Below are positions 17,139 through 27,695 of a DNA stretch of 34,454 bases, in pieces. Under the pieces are notes generated by a model. That model worked only from the letters and a program-made list of their open reading frames with translations, did not search any database and was not told where the DNA came from. Each line of letters starts with the position of its first letter. Positions within the stretch are counted from its first letter, which is position 1. This DNA comes from Acidobacteriota bacterium (GTDB lineage: Bacteria > Acidobacteriota > Terriglobia > Acidiferrales > UBA7541). A program made the translations under genes and the position numbers. The DNA is taken from assembly GCA_003224055.1 (NCBI GenBank), contig QHYE01000068.1, positions 1 through 34,454 on the forward strand, written 5' to 3'.

Positions 17139-17214
17139 GAGTCTTTCCAAATCAAGAGAACAAAGGGCGGCCGCTGCGGCGAACGGCCGTGAAAAAAAAT
17201 GGTTGAGAATCTCC

Positions 17215-18396
17215 TCAGGCCTTTTGCGCCTGGCGGCGGAGGAATGTCGGCACATCCAAATCATCCGCCGGAACTTCGTGGCTCACCTCGCGGACATTTT
17301 GTTGCACCTGATGAACTACGTTTGAAGTGGCGTGGTGCACGGGTTCTTCTGAAATCTCGCGCCCAGCCTTCCAGGTCTTCGGAAGGAATGACTGCTTCTG
17401 AAGAATGTTTTTCTTATTGGCGTCTTTGAAGCCTGCCGCGATTACGGTGATCTTGACGCTGTCCTTCATGTTGTCGTCCTGCACGGCGCCGAAAATGATA
17501 TTCGCGTTTTCGTGCGCCGCTTTCTGAATCACGCTGGAAGCTTCGTGAACTTCGTGCAGCGTCAGACTTGAGCTGCCGGAAATATTGATTAGGATCCCTT
17601 GCGCGCCCTGGATGGAATTGTCTTCCAGGAGCGGGCTGGCAATCGCGCGGTTCGCCGCGTCCACGGCGCGGTTCGTGCCGGTTGCCACGGCAGTGCCCAT
17701 CACGGCGTAGCCCTGGCCATGCATGATGGCTTTCACGTCCGCGAAGTCGCGGTTAATGATGCCGGGCACGGTAATGATATCCGAGATGCCCTGCACCGCC
17801 TGACGCAGGATGTCATCCGCGATACGGAAGGCATCGAAGAAGCTGGTGCCGCGCTCGACGGTGTCCATCAAGCGCTCGTTGGGGATGACAATGACGGTGT
17901 CAACGGCGCCGATGAGTTCTTGAAGGGCCTGCTCGGCTTGCATCATGCGGCGCTTGCCTTCGAAGGCGAACGGTTTCGTTACCACGGCAACGCTGAGCGC
18001 GCCCAGTTCGCTCGCGAGCGAGGCGACCACAGGCGCCGCGCCGCTTCCCGTGCCTCCGCCGAGGCCGGAGGTGATGAAAATCATGTCCGAGCCTTCGAGC
18101 GCCTCGATAATTTTCTCCGTGTCCTCGAGAGCAGCCTTGCGGCCGACCTCGGGGTTTGCGCCGGCGCCAAGGCCCTTGGTGAGCTTCGCGCCAAGCTGCA
18201 ATTTCACGGGCGCCTGCGATAGTTTCAGCGCCTGCAAATCGGTATTCGCGGTGATGAATTCCACCCCTTCGAGCTTGGCGCGAATCATGCGATTCACCGC
18301 GTTGCACCCGCCCCCGCCCACACCGATGACTTTGATCTTGGCCGGCTGAAGCTCCTCGCTGAAGCTCATCCGGATTCCTGCGTCTCTCGCTGTCAT
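17215..18396 (-). CDS. ftsZ: Cell division GTPase FtsZ
   Basis: The tubulin homologue that forms the Z ring. The 393-residue product has the nucleotide loop [12 protein letters not shown] near residue 26, the tubulin signature GGGTGSG at 113-119, and the T7-loop region [12 protein letters not shown]-terminal linker of about 50 residues ends in DVPTFLRRQ (381-389), the peptide that binds FtsA and other anchors. ATG 18396 is preceded by GAGGAAAGC; an internal ATG at 18369 with AGGA is also plausible and would start at MSFSEE. It is the last gene of the dcw cluster, 45 bases after ftsA, with no clean intrinsic terminator behind it. Confidence 0.98.
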   Translation of the reverse strand: MTARDAGIRMSFSEELQPAKIKVIGVGGGGCNAVNRMIRAKLEGVEFITANTDLQALKLSQAPVKLQLGAKLTKGLGAGANPEVGRKAALEDTEKIIEALEGSDMIFITSGLGGGTGSGAAPVVASLASELGALSVAVVTKPFAFEGKRRMMQAEQALQELIGAVDTVIVIPNERLMDTVERGTSFFDAFRIADDILRQAVQGISDIITVPGIINRDFADVKAIMHGQGYAVMGTAVATGTNRAVDAANRAIASPLLEDNSIQGAQGILINISGSSSLTLHEVHEASSVIQKAAHENANIIFGAVQDDNMKDSVKITVIAAGFKDANKKNILQKQSFLPKTWKAGREISEEPVHHATSNVVHQVQQNVREVSHEVPADDLDVPTFLRRQAQKA

Positions 18397-18441
18397 GCTT
18401 TCCTCAACCTTCTCCAGTTCGCCGGCGGCTCCTGGGCAGGG

Positions 18442-19656
18442 TCACGAGGCGCCCGCGAACATGGACTTCAATTTGGATACAAGATTTCCTGCGCGCTGCG
18501 GCGAGCTGCGCCGCACCTTCGCGCCGTACAGCACAAGCCCGACGACTGTTGCATACTCCGGCCGCGCCACCTGTTCCGGCAGGTCAGCCAATCCTTTTGG
18601 TTCCGCGACGCGCACCGGAAGATGAAACGACTGTTCGGCGAGTTCATCCAGGCCATGGAGTCTCGCGCCGCCGCCCGCCAAAACGAATCCAGCGGGAATC
18701 TGGCCGTCAAGCCCGGCGCGCTGCAAATCGTCGCGAATGAGGGAGAGCAATTCCATGGCGCGCGGCTCGATGATGTCCGTAAGCATATGCGCGAAGATCG
18801 TGCGCGGCGGACGATCGCCGACACTGGCGATCTCGATCGGGCCATCGGCCTTCATGAAGGCGGATGCAGCGCAGCCGTGGCGGCGTTTAATTCTTTCCGC
18901 CTCGGGAATCGGCGTGCGCAATCCGACGGCGAGGTCATTCGTAAAATGATCGCCGCCAATGGCAACCGCACTCGTATGGCGTACCACACCACCGCCGTAA
19001 ACGATCACTTCGGTGGTGCCGCCGCCGATGTCCAGCAAGCAACAACCGAGATCGCGCTCGTCCTGCGTGAGGGAGGACTCTGCAGAAGCAAGAGGTTCCA
19101 ACACCGTGTCGCTGATCAGAATGCCTGCCCGGTTCGCGGCAGTGACAAGATTTTGCGTGGCGGCCACCGACGAAGTGACCAAGTGAACGTTGGCTTCGAG
19201 CCGCTGGCCGACCATGCCGATGGCATCGCGAATACCGTCCTGCGCGTCCACCCGGAATTCGTGGGGGAGAACGTGCAGAACTTCGCGGTCTTCGGGAAGG
19301 GTAATATTGCGAGCGGCATCCACAGCGCGGCGCACGTCATCGCGCTCAATGTCGCGCGGCCGGTTACCCAGAGTGATTCCTGCGCGGCTGTTGACGCCGC
19401 GCACGTGGCTTCCAGCCACGCCGATCAGCGCTTCTTCGACGGGCACGTTTGCCACGCTCTCGGCTTCTTCCACGGCGCGGCGAATCGAGCTGACTGTGGA
19501 ATCCAGGTTAACGATCAGACCTTTGCGAAGTCCCTTGGACTCGGCAGCCCCCAGCGCCAGGAACTTCACAAGTTCGCCTTCTACTTCGGCGATGAGAACG
19601 GTAGTCTTCGAGCTGCCGATGTCCAGCCCCACCAGGTATTTGTCTTTCTTCGCCAA
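18442..19656 (-). CDS. ftsA: Cell division protein FtsA
   Basis: Actin-like membrane tether of FtsZ. The 404-residue product has the first phosphate loop VGLDIGSSKTTVLIAEV, the SHV-containing 1C subdomain (GVAGSHVRGVNSR), the second phosphate segment LLDIGGGTTEVIVY, and the adenosine motif FVLAGGGARLHGL. The C-terminus LVSKLKSMF looks like the expected membrane-binding amphipathic helix. It sits between ftsQ (21-base gap) and ftsZ in the canonical order. Confidence 0.97.
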   Translation of the reverse strand: MAKKDKYLVGLDIGSSKTTVLIAEVEGELVKFLALGAAESKGLRKGLIVNLDSTVSSIRRAVEEAESVANVPVEEALIGVAGSHVRGVNSRAGITLGNRPRDIERDDVRRAVDAARNITLPEDREVLHVLPHEFRVDAQDGIRDAIGMVGQRLEANVHLVTSSVAATQNLVTAANRAGILISDTVLEPLASAESSLTQDERDLGCCLLDIGGGTTEVIVYGGGVVRHTSAVAIGGDHFTNDLAVGLRTPIPEAERIKRRHGCAASAFMKADGPIEIASVGDRPPRTIFAHMLTDIIEPRAMELLSLIRDDLQRAGLDGQIPAGFVLAGGGARLHGLDELAEQSFHLPVRVAEPKGLADLPEQVARPEYATVVGLVLYGAKVRRSSPQRAGNLVSKLKSMFAGAS

Positions 19657-19677
19657 GCCGCCGCTCCTGCGATGAAT

Positions 19678-20589
19678 CTATCTTGTTTTTCTTGCTGCCG
19701 CGCCCGTGCTCGTGTCTGGATTCACGACCACTTGCCTCATATACTGTAAATCGATGGACTGCACGCGGCCGGTGTTCGCCTGCCACTGCGAAAAATTGTC
19801 CACGAGCATTTTGTACTTGCCGGTAAACTCGCCCGCGCCGAAATGAATCGTTACGGCCTGCGAATCCGTGGGACCCGCCAGCCCGGTCATCACGACACGC
19901 AAATCCTTGGGATTCGAAAGATCGAGCTCGCTGACACCTTCGGAGGACCCGGCGCGCACGAGATCGATGCCCTTCGTAAACTCCTGGTAAACCTGCATGC
20001 GTTTCTCGCGCTGGTCGCGGGGCACATCTTCCGAAACGCCGCTGACGATCGGAAAACGCAGATCCTCGCCCTGGGGCCTTTCGAGGATGACGCCGTGCGC
20101 ATCAATCAGCGCCAATTCGTTCCCGTTGCGCGCGAAGGCGACGGGCGTCCGTTCGGTCAGCTCGACGCGAATCCGGTTCGGCAGAATCCGTTGCACGCTG
20201 GCGGATTCGACCCAGGGAATTTGCTCGATCTGGCTGCGGCGAGTGTCCAATGCAATGCGGAGGACGCTGCGGTTTTGATCGTGAACAAACTGTTGCACCA
20301 CGGCCTCGCGGCTGACGATGTGATTGCCGGTCAATTCAATCTGATCCGGCTTAAGCAGAAGCATCGTGGGCGAATACAGGAGAAAACGCATGCCATAGCT
20401 GGCCGCCGTCACGCCCGCCACTCCAACGAAAGATAAAACCAGCAACCGGCGATAAAACGGCCATCCCCGCCCGGAAAATTTCTTGCGGCGGATTTCAACC
20501 GGTTTTTGTCGGCGCAGATAGCGCGGCTCGTCGTCGGCGATCAGCTCGGGCCGATACGAATCGGCATCCGCCGCCGCATTCCGATGCAT
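19678..20589 (-). CDS. ftsQ: Cell division protein FtsQ/DivIB
   Basis: Bitopic divisome protein that binds FtsL/FtsB. A basic cytoplasmic tail of about 60 residues (YLRRQKPVEIRRKKFSGRGW) is followed by one membrane helix (LLVLSFVGVAGVTAASYGM). Then comes a POTRA domain (PDQIELTGNHIVSREAVVQQF) and the FtsQ beta-rich region with NRIRVELTERTPVAFARNGNE. I chose ATG 20589, six bases after the murB stop with AAGG in front (303 residues). A TTG at 20607, overlapping murB, would add six residues and cannot be excluded. Confidence 0.94.
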   Translation of the reverse strand: MHRNAAADADSYRPELIADDEPRYLRRQKPVEIRRKKFSGRGWPFYRRLLVLSFVGVAGVTAASYGMRFLLYSPTMLLLKPDQIELTGNHIVSREAVVQQFVHDQNRSVLRIALDTRRSQIEQIPWVESASVQRILPNRIRVELTERTPVAFARNGNELALIDAHGVILERPQGEDLRFPIVSGVSEDVPRDQREKRMQVYQEFTKGIDLVRAGSSEGVSELDLSNPKDLRVVMTGLAGPTDSQAVTIHFGAGEFTGKYKMLVDNFSQWQANTGRVQSIDLQYMRQVVVNPDTSTGAAARKTR

Positions 20590-20594
20590 GGCCT

Positions 20595-21503
20595 TTACGC
20601 GTTCCAAACCACCACCTCGTTCTCCAGCTCGATGCCGTACGCCTTTTGTACGCGCTCGCGCACATCGGCGATCAGCGCCAGCATGTCCTTGGCGGAAGCT
20701 TTGCCTGCGTTCACGAAGAAATTGGCGTGGCGGTCGCTGACGCGGGCGTCGCCCACGGACAGTCCTTTGAGTCCGAGTTCATCAATCATGCGTCCGGCGG
20801 ATGCGCCAGGAGGGTTCTTGAAGATGCAGCCGGCGCTTTTCTGTCCCAGCGGCTGGCTGGATCGCCGTTTTTCGTTGCAGATACGAATACCTTCGAGGAT
20901 TTCTTTGAACGGTTTGGAGGGTAGTTCCAATGTCACCGCGAGCATCATATCATCAGGCGCAAAAGAAGTGTGCCGGTATTCGAAAGAGATTTGATGCCCG
21001 CGGAGAATTTCAATCTTCCTTTCGGCAGCACGGTATAGCTTCACCTCACGGACGTACGTCCCGATCTGCATGCCGTAAGCTCCGGCGTTCATGCGGAGAG
21101 CACCGCCGACGGTTCCGGGGACTCCGATCAAGCCCTCCATTCCACCAAGATCATGCTTCGCGCAATACGTAACCGTGCGGCCTAGGTCCGCCGCGGCGTC
21201 CACGTGCGCCAACTTGCCTTCGAGAATGATGGCAGGCTCCGGAGGGACGAGCTGCAGTACAACCCAGGGCAATTCGCCGTCGCCCACCAGCAGGTTCGAG
21301 CCACCGCCCAGGAACTTGTGCGGAATATGGCTATCGTCGAGCAGCCTCAAGAGACACGGAATGCTCTCATGCTTGTGGATACGAAGCAGATCGGTGGTGC
21401 CGCCGATACCGAGGTAAGTCAATTCCGCGAGAGAAGTTCCCTGGCGAAGCTCGACATCGAGCTTTGCGAGTCCGGCGACGATTTTGGGATCGCTAATGCG
21501 CAT
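20595..21503 (-). CDS. murB: UDP-N-acetylenolpyruvoylglucosamine reductase MurB
   Basis: NADPH/FAD reductase converting UDP-GlcNAc-enolpyruvate to UDP-MurNAc in the cytoplasm. The 302-residue protein has the FAD-binding [33 protein letters not shown], and the active-site block [10 protein letters not shown] containing the proton-donating serine. The compact length and missing insertion place it with type II MurB enzymes. The start overlaps the end of murC by 11 bases. Confidence 0.97.
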   Translation of the reverse strand: MRISDPKIVAGLAKLDVELRQGTSLAELTYLGIGGTTDLLRIHKHESIPCLLRLLDDSHIPHKFLGGGSNLLVGDGELPWVVLQLVPPEPAIILEGKLAHVDAAADLGRTVTYCAKHDLGGMEGLIGVPGTVGGALRMNAGAYGMQIGTYVREVKLYRAAERKIEILRGHQISFEYRHTSFAPDDMMLAVTLELPSKPFKEILEGIRICNEKRRSSQPLGQKSAGCIFKNPPGASAGRMIDELGLKGLSVGDARVSDRHANFFVNAGKASAKDMLALIADVRERVQKAYGIELENEVVVWNA

Positions 21504-22899
21504 GGTGCGCCGGATGCTCCGTTCCGAGCAGGACCATCAGCTCGTTGCTCGCGCGGCTGACGCTGCCTGCACCGATGGTCAAGATGGCGTCACCAGGGCG
21601 CGCCTGCTTGAGCAGAAAGCCGATGCCTTCCTGCATCGAGCCGAAATAATGAACATTCTTGTGGCCGGCTTCCCGAATGGCATTGCCGAGCGTCTCGCTG
21701 GTCACACCTGGGATGGGCGCTTCGCTGGCGGCGTAGATGTCGGTTAACACGAGGACATCGGCTTGGTTGAAGGCGCGGGAGAATTCGTCCCAGAGATGCT
21801 GTGTACGTGTGTAACGATGCGGTTGAAAGAGAACCAGCAGCCGATTGAACTTGCAGCCGCGCGCCGCTTCCAGCGTGGCGCGGATTTCCACCGGGTGGTG
21901 GCCGTAGTCATCGACGACGGTGATGTCGTTCACGACGCCCTTGATGTCAAACCGGCGGCCCACCCCGGCAAATTTGGCGAGACCTTCGCGGATCAGATCA
22001 GAGGCAACATTCAGATAGAGCGCCACCGCAGATGCAGCAGCAGCGTTGCGCACGTTGTGCATTCCCGGCGGATGAGCCAGCTGGAAGACGCCGAGATCGT
22101 CGCCTTTGTACGTGAGCCGAAATTCGCTCTGGAGACCCTCTAGCTTCACCTCGCTGATAACCAGGTCGGCCTGGCTCGACGTTCCGTAAGTAATGATCGG
22201 CCGCTTTACGTCGGGAAGAATGGCCTGCACGTTGGGCTCGTCAATGCACAGAATCGCCGCGCCGTAGAATGGCACGCGGTTCACGAACTGAATGAAAGCG
22301 TCCTGAATGTCTTGCAGCGATGAGTATTGATCGAGGTGTTCACGGTCAATCGTCGTCACTACGGCGACGACTGGCGCCAGCATCAGGAAGCTGCGGTCGC
22401 TCTCGTCGGCCTCCACGACAAAGTATTCGCCTTTGCCCAGCCGGGCGGTTGTGCCCGCCTGATTCACTCTCCCGCCCACGACAAAGGTCGGGTCGAGATG
22501 GGCTGCCGCCAGTACGGAGGCGACCATCGAAGTTGTCGTCGTCTTGCCGTGCGCGCCGGCCACAGCAATTCCATATTTCAGCCGCATCAGTTCCGCAAGC
22601 ATCTCCGCGCGCGGAATCACCGGAATTTTGCATTTGTGCGCTTCGACGACTTCGGGATTGTCCGCTTTTACCGCGGAAGAAGTCACGACGACGTGCGCAC
22701 CATCCGCGTTCGAAGCCTTGTGACCCTCGAAAATGGTCGCGCCGAGATTCTGCAAGCGTTCGGTGATCGTCGAAGGTTTTACGTCGGAACCCGATACGGA
22801 ATAGCCAAGCGTGAGCAGCACTTCAGCAATGCCGCTCATGCCGATGCCGCCGATACCGACCAGGTGAATGCGCTGAAAATTACGAAAAGAAACCATCAT
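21493..22899 (-). CDS. murC: UDP-N-acetylmuramate--L-alanine ligase MurC
   Basis: First Mur ligase, adding L-alanine to UDP-MurNAc. The 468-residue product has the N-terminal Rossmann motif [16 protein letters not shown], the ATP loop [11 protein letters not shown], the central EADESDRSF block and the family's [13 protein letters not shown] 22899 overlaps the murG stop (ATGA), and its own end overlaps murB, so murG-murC-murB are translationally coupled. Confidence 0.98.
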   Translation of the reverse strand: MMVSFRNFQRIHLVGIGGIGMSGIAEVLLTLGYSVSGSDVKPSTITERLQNLGATIFEGHKASNADGAHVVVTSSAVKADNPEVVEAHKCKIPVIPRAEMLAELMRLKYGIAVAGAHGKTTTTSMVASVLAAAHLDPTFVVGGRVNQAGTTARLGKGEYFVVEADESDRSFLMLAPVVAVVTTIDREHLDQYSSLQDIQDAFIQFVNRVPFYGAAILCIDEPNVQAILPDVKRPIITYGTSSQADLVISEVKLEGLQSEFRLTYKGDDLGVFQLAHPPGMHNVRNAAAASAVALYLNVASDLIREGLAKFAGVGRRFDIKGVVNDITVVDDYGHHPVEIRATLEAARGCKFNRLLVLFQPHRYTRTQHLWDEFSRAFNQADVLVLTDIYAASEAPIPGVTSETLGNAIREAGHKNVHYFGSMQEGIGFLLKQARPGDAILTIGAGSVSRASNELMVLLGTEHPAHHAH

Positions 22900-23993
22900 G
22901 AGCCTGCCCTCTGCCGAATTTCCTGCACGTTTGCGGCCTCTTCAATCAAATTGACGATGTCGCGCGCGGCATGAGGGCGGGCGAGTCCGCGCGCAGCGGT
23001 GGAAAGTTTTTCGATCTCGTGAGGCTGGTCGAGGAGAGAGAAAATTTCAGCCGTCAACTTCTCCGCCGTGAGTTCCGCTTCGGAGATAAGCCGGCCGGCG
23101 CCCGCGCGCGCCATCTCTTGGGCGTTGCGCAATTGATGGCTGTCCGTTGCTCTTCCAAAGGGAATAAAGATGGCGGCTCGGCCCGCGGCTGCGACTTCCG
23201 CTGCGGTGATGGCTCCTGCTCGGCAAACGATCACATCTGCCCAGGCAAAGCGCTCCGCCATGTTCGACAGGAAGGGGACAACCTCCGCGTGAAATTCGCG
23301 CCGCGCGTACGCGGTGCGCACCGCATTATAATCGCGCTCGCCGGCTTGATGCACGATGGCGAGTTCGTTCTTGCGTCCCGCCAGGCGGTCCATCGCATCC
23401 ACAAAAACCCGATTGATCGGCAGCGCGCCCTGACTGCCGCCGGTAATCAGCAGCCGAAACGGTTTTTCTGGCCTGCGCGATGCAATTAAAAAAAACTCCG
23501 GCCGCACGGGACACCCGGTAACAATTGCCTTGTGACCCCAGATTTGTGCAGAAATTTCATAGCCGATTGCAATTCGTTTTGAGATTCGCGCCAGCACCTT
23601 GTTCGTAAAACCCGGCTCGGCATTCGGTTCGAAGATGATATTTGGCACTCGCCCAAGCCAAGCCGCCAAAAGCATCGGCCCGGCAGCGTAGCCACCGACT
23701 CCGAATGCCGCGATGGGTTTGTGCTTCCGCAGTACGCGGCGCGCATCCCGCATTGCGGGAACGAGCATCGCCAGATTCTTCAAAAGCGTCGCGCCACCCT
23801 TGCCTTTCAATCCGGCCACGCGCAGCGTTTCCAATGGCAGCCCGGCCTGCGGCACCAGTTTCATTTCAATTCCGCGTTGTGTTCCCACCAGCACGACTTC
23901 TCTCTCGGTCCCTCTCGAAAGCCATTCCTGGGCAATCGCCAGCGCCGGAAAAACGTGTCCGCCCGTGCCGCCGCCTGCGATCAGCAATTTCAC
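22896..23993 (-). CDS. murG: Lipid II synthase MurG (UDP-GlcNAc transferase)
   Basis: GT28 enzyme that transfers GlcNAc to lipid I at the inner face of the membrane. The 365-residue product has [18 protein letters not shown] at the N-terminus, [13 protein letters not shown], the donor-domain [11 protein letters not shown], and [23 protein letters not shown]. The start is GTG, with AGGAG upstream, 16 bases after ftsW. Confidence 0.97.
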   Translation of the reverse strand: MKLLIAGGGTGGHVFPALAIAQEWLSRGTEREVVLVGTQRGIEMKLVPQAGLPLETLRVAGLKGKGGATLLKNLAMLVPAMRDARRVLRKHKPIAAFGVGGYAAGPMLLAAWLGRVPNIIFEPNAEPGFTNKVLARISKRIAIGYEISAQIWGHKAIVTGCPVRPEFFLIASRRPEKPFRLLITGGSQGALPINRVFVDAMDRLAGRKNELAIVHQAGERDYNAVRTAYARREFHAEVVPFLSNMAERFAWADVIVCRAGAITAAEVAAAGRAAIFIPFGRATDSHQLRNAQEMARAGAGRLISEAELTAEKLTAEIFSLLDQPHEIEKLSTAARGLARPHAARDIVNLIEEAANVQEIRQRAGS

Positions 23994-24009
23994 TTGGCGC
24001 GTCCGCTCC

Positions 24010-25128
24010 TCATGCCTCTGCCGCTTGCTGCGAGATATTCAGCAGCACTCCGGTTGCCAGCAGCATGGCGAGCAAACTCGATCCGCCGTAGCTGATGAAT
24101 GGGAGCGGAATTCCTTTCGTCGGAACCATGCCGAGCACCACCGCGAAATTGATCAACGCCTGGCTCAGCACCATGGCCGTGATGCCCAACGCCAGCAGGC
24201 GTCCGAACCCGTCCGGCGCAGCGAACGCCGCGCGCATGCCGCGCCAGCCATAAACGACAAAGAGAGCGATCACAATTACTGCGCCGATAAAGCCGAGCTC
24301 TTCAGAAATTACGGCATAAATAAAATCCGTGTGCGCTTCCGGCAGGTAGAAGAGCTTCTGCTTACTTTCCATTAACCCTACTCCTGTAAATCCTCCAGAA
24401 CCCACGGCGATCAGCGACTGCAGCAGTTGAAATCCGGCGCCTTGCGGATCCGAGGCAGGATCGAGAAATGCCATGAGCCGCGCCTGGCGATACGACACTT
24501 GGGAGATCAAGAGGTACAGAATCGGCACGGCCGCCAGTGCGCCGGCAGTGACCCATTTCCACGAAAGGCCCGCGACATAGAGAATCGCCGTGGAAAATAA
24601 AACAATTTCCACGGAAGTGCCCAGATCGGGCTGCAGCAGAATCAACACCACACAAAACAATACCGGTCCCGCCGCGGGAAGAATCGTCTGCAAAAAATCT
24701 TCTTTGCAGAATTCCATCCCGCCTTTGCCGCGCCGCCTCAGGTCAAGAAACCACGCCAGATACAGTATGACGGCAAGCTTTGCGAGCTCCGAAGGCTGGA
24801 CCCCGATAGGGCCAAATTTGATCCAGCGATGCGTTGCGTGGGACTTATCGAGGAACAAAGTTCCAACGAGCAGCACCAATATAATGCACACGACCGGGTA
24901 GACCACCGCCGGTTCTCGCAGCTTGCGATAGTCAGTGCGCATGAGCACAAACATTCCCAATAAACCAATCACCAGCCACGCCGCCTGCCGCAGCAGAAAG
25001 ATGGAAGAGTGGCCGTACTGATGTTCCGCGGTGACTGCGGAGGCGCTCAAAATCATCACCGCGCCGAAAAGGCACAGCACCACCGTCACTCCGAACAGCC
25101 AGCGATCACCTTCGAGTCGTCTTGGCAT
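24010..25128 (-). CDS. ftsW: Septal peptidoglycan glycosyltransferase FtsW (SEDS)
   Basis: SEDS-family polymerase acting with the transpeptidase FtsI at the septum. The 372-residue, about ten-helix protein has the family features FLLRQAAWLVIGL, KLAVILYLAWFL, LLQPDLGTSVEI, and near the C-terminus the SxGGSS-like LPFISYGGSSLLAMLLATGVLLNI. It starts six bases after the murD stop. Confidence 0.96.
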   Translation of the reverse strand: MPRRLEGDRWLFGVTVVLCLFGAVMILSASAVTAEHQYGHSSIFLLRQAAWLVIGLLGMFVLMRTDYRKLREPAVVYPVVCIILVLLVGTLFLDKSHATHRWIKFGPIGVQPSELAKLAVILYLAWFLDLRRRGKGGMEFCKEDFLQTILPAAGPVLFCVVLILLQPDLGTSVEIVLFSTAILYVAGLSWKWVTAGALAAVPILYLLISQVSYRQARLMAFLDPASDPQGAGFQLLQSLIAVGSGGFTGVGLMESKQKLFYLPEAHTDFIYAVISEELGFIGAVIVIALFVVYGWRGMRAAFAAPDGFGRLLALGITAMVLSQALINFAVVLGMVPTKGIPLPFISYGGSSLLAMLLATGVLLNISQQAAEA

Positions 25129-25134
25129 GCCAGG

Positions 25135-26526
25135 TCATCCTCTCCCGGAGCTCGTACTTGCGGCTTGCCGCTCCAATTGGTGCACCAAATCCTTGAAGAC
25201 ACGGCCGCGGTGCTCGTAGTTATCAAACTGGTCGAAGCTGGCGCACGCCGGTGCGAGAAGCACGACGTCCCCGGGCCGCGCCACATGCGAAGCAATCTCT
25301 ACCGCGCGTTGGATCGTTCCCGCGCGCTCGATCGCCACGCTTCCGGCGATTTGTTTTTCAATTTTCTCCGAAGCCGCACCGATTAGCAGCGCAAGAATCG
25401 CCTTTTCGCGCAACGGCTTCTGCAAAACAGTGTAATCGCTGCCTTTATCTTTTCCGCCGAGAACGATCAGGATCCGCCCGGAAAATACATCAAGCGCCTT
25501 GACAGTCGCATCGACGTTGGTCGCTTTCGAATCGTTGTAATAGCGCACCCCGCCAATCTCCGCAACGAACTCCAGACGATGCTCCACGCCTGCGAACGAA
25601 CGCACGCCGCTGGCGATCTCCGCCGCCTGCGCACCGGCGAGGCGCGCTGCCGCCACCGCGGCCAGCACGTTTTCAACGTTGTGGGCGCCCGCGAGCGGAA
25701 TGTCTTGCAGCTTCAGGACGAACTCGTCCTTTCCGTCTTGACGGAACACGATTTCGTTCTCTCGAACAAACGTGCCCTGGGCGACGCGCTGCTTCCGGCT
25801 GAACCAGAACACCTGTGGCTTTGCAGGCGCGTAAGGTCGAGTTGCCGAATCATCCGCGTTCAGTACCGCGCTGTCCGACTCCGTCTGATTTTCAAAGATT
25901 CGTGCTTTCGCAGCGCCATAGGCCTCCAGCGTGTGGTGGCGATCGAGATGGTCCGGCGTGAGATTCAGAAATACGCTGATGTCGGCTCGAAACGTATCAA
26001 TCAATTCGAGTTGGAAACTGCTCAGCTCTGTCACGGAAATCGTTTTGTCGCTCGTCTGCTCGCCTTGGGAAATCAGCGGCGTGCCGATATTCCCGGCGAG
26101 AATCGTGGGGACTCCCGCATCTCTCAAAATGTGCGCGATCAGCGAAGTCGTCGTCGTCTTGCCATTCGAACCCGTGATGCCGATCATGCGCCCCTTTAAG
26201 AAGCGATCCGCCAGTTCGATCTCGCTCCAAATCGTGACGCCTTTGGCCCGGGCTGCTTGCAGCAACGGGGCGTCAGCCGGCACTCCTGGACTTGGAATGA
26301 CCAAATCCTGATCCAGAAACGTTTTCTCTTTGTGGCCGCCCAGCTCCAGTTGGACCCCGGCGGCGCGCAAGGACTTAGTCGCTTCGCCAATTTCGTTTTC
26401 CGATCGCGCATCCGTCGCCGTCACCTTGGCGCCGCGCCCCGCGCAGAATTGCGCCGTTGCCACGCCAGTCCTTGCCAGTCCCACGACCAGCACGCGCTTG
26501 CCTCGCAATTCGAACGGATTTGCCAT
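25135..26526 (-). CDS. murD: UDP-N-acetylmuramoyl-L-alanine--D-glutamate ligase MurD
   Basis: Second Mur ligase. The 463-residue product has the N-terminal VVGLARTGVATAQF, the ATP loop GITGSNGKTTTTSLI, ELSSFQLE, LTPDHLDRH, and the C-terminal domain blocks VEHRLEFVAEIGGVRYYNDSKATN and LGGKDKG. All are MurD-specific. It follows mraY by 34 bases. Confidence 0.97.
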   Translation of the reverse strand: MANPFELRGKRVLVVGLARTGVATAQFCAGRGAKVTATDARSENEIGEATKSLRAAGVQLELGGHKEKTFLDQDLVIPSPGVPADAPLLQAARAKGVTIWSEIELADRFLKGRMIGITGSNGKTTTTSLIAHILRDAGVPTILAGNIGTPLISQGEQTSDKTISVTELSSFQLELIDTFRADISVFLNLTPDHLDRHHTLEAYGAAKARIFENQTESDSAVLNADDSATRPYAPAKPQVFWFSRKQRVAQGTFVRENEIVFRQDGKDEFVLKLQDIPLAGAHNVENVLAAVAAARLAGAQAAEIASGVRSFAGVEHRLEFVAEIGGVRYYNDSKATNVDATVKALDVFSGRILIVLGGKDKGSDYTVLQKPLREKAILALLIGAASEKIEKQIAGSVAIERAGTIQRAVEIASHVARPGDVVLLAPACASFDQFDNYEHRGRVFKDLVHQLERQAASTSSGRG

Positions 26527-26560
26527 CTCTCTCGCAAAATCCTCTGTACAAAATGTCCCG

Positions 26561-27694
26561 CTACCTCAATTTCAGCGTCGTCAGCGCAAACAGCGCAAAA
26601 ACCAGCGCCGCAATCCAAAATCGCACAATTACCTTCGATTCGCTCCAGCCCATCAATTCGAAATGGTGATGAATCGGGGCCATGCGGAAGATGCGCTTTC
26701 CCCGCAGCTTGAATGATCCCACCTGCAGAATCACGGAAAGCGCTTCAATCACGAAAATCCCGCCGACAAAAAAGAGCAGAACCTCCTGTTTGATAATCAC
26801 CGCTACTGTGCCGAGCGTTCCCCCCAGCGACAGAGAACCCACATCGCCCATGAAAATCTCCGCGGGGTGCGCGTTGTACCAGAGGAAACCAAGCGAAGCG
26901 CCGACCAGGGCTCCGCAAAACACCGTGAGTTCTCCAACACGCGGGATGTACTGAATCTCAAGGTAGGTAGCCCATCGTGAGTTGCTGCTCACGTAGGTCA
27001 GCACGGTCAGCGCTCCCGCCGCTATCACCGTACAGCCAATGGCAAGCCCGTCGAGACCATCCGTCAAGTTCACGGCATTTGACGAGCCCACAATGACGAC
27101 GCACACAAAGAACAGGAAGGGAAGAAATGCGAGCGGCCAGAAATGTTTCACCCCGATGAGCGAATGGATCACCAGATCCGGATGCAGCCGCTTTAGAAAT
27201 GGAATCATGAGCTGAGTCGAATACGCATATCGCGTAGCGAGAATCAGCAAGGAAATCCCAACGCCCAGGCTGACCAGGATTTGAAAGTAGATCTTTTTCT
27301 TCGCGGTAAGTCCGAGGTTGCGCTGCTTCGATACCTTCGCGTAGTCATCGATGAACCCGATGATGGCGAAACCGAACAGCGCGAAGAGCGAAAGCAGGAT
27401 AAATGGATTCGTCAGATCGGCCCAAAGAAGAACTGGCACCGCCGTGGACAGTACGATGAGCACGCCGCCCATCGTCGGCGTGCCCGCTTTCTTTTTGTGT
27501 TCTTCGGGTCCCTCTTCGCGGATAAACTGGCCGATCTGCAGTTCCCCCAGACGCCGGATGAGCCAGGGCCCAAACACCAGTGCAAGAAACATTGCCGTGA
27601 GGCTCGCGTACACCGTGCGGACAGTGATGTAGCGAAAAACGTTCAGCGGGCTGAAGTAGCGCTGCAAGACGTGGTAAAGGAGGTAGTACAGCAT
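26561..27694 (-). CDS. mraY: Phospho-MurNAc-pentapeptide transferase MraY
   Basis: Polytopic enzyme making lipid I from UDP-MurNAc-pentapeptide and undecaprenyl phosphate. The 377-residue protein from ATG 27694 has KKAGTPTMGGVLI, GFIDDYAKV (catalytic Asp pair), NAVNLTDGLDGLAIG, FMGDVGSLSLGG and the MAPIHHHFEL loop, all conserved. The ATG is one base after the murF stop; a longer frame from 27748 lies inside murF. Confidence 0.98.
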   Translation of the reverse strand: MLYYLLYHVLQRYFSPLNVFRYITVRTVYASLTAMFLALVFGPWLIRRLGELQIGQFIREEGPEEHKKKAGTPTMGGVLIVLSTAVPVLLWADLTNPFILLSLFALFGFAIIGFIDDYAKVSKQRNLGLTAKKKIYFQILVSLGVGISLLILATRYAYSTQLMIPFLKRLHPDLVIHSLIGVKHFWPLAFLPFLFFVCVVIVGSSNAVNLTDGLDGLAIGCTVIAAGALTVLTYVSSNSRWATYLEIQYIPRVGELTVFCGALVGASLGFLWYNAHPAEIFMGDVGSLSLGGTLGTVAVIIKQEVLLFFVGGIFVIEALSVILQVGSFKLRGKRIFRMAPIHHHFELMGWSESKVIVRFWIAALVFALFALTTLKLR

Positions 27695-27695
27695 T

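Noticed and set aside
17168-17199. CGGCCG repeats next to a run of eight A on the plus strand, considered as the ftsZ/cutC terminator
   Set aside because: For ftsZ the U-run would come before the stem, and for cutC the run after the stem is A, so neither direction fits an intrinsic terminator.
18622-19749. 375-codon plus-strand frame opposite ftsA
   Set aside because: Antisense shadow of a clear FtsA reading; its protein has no family features.
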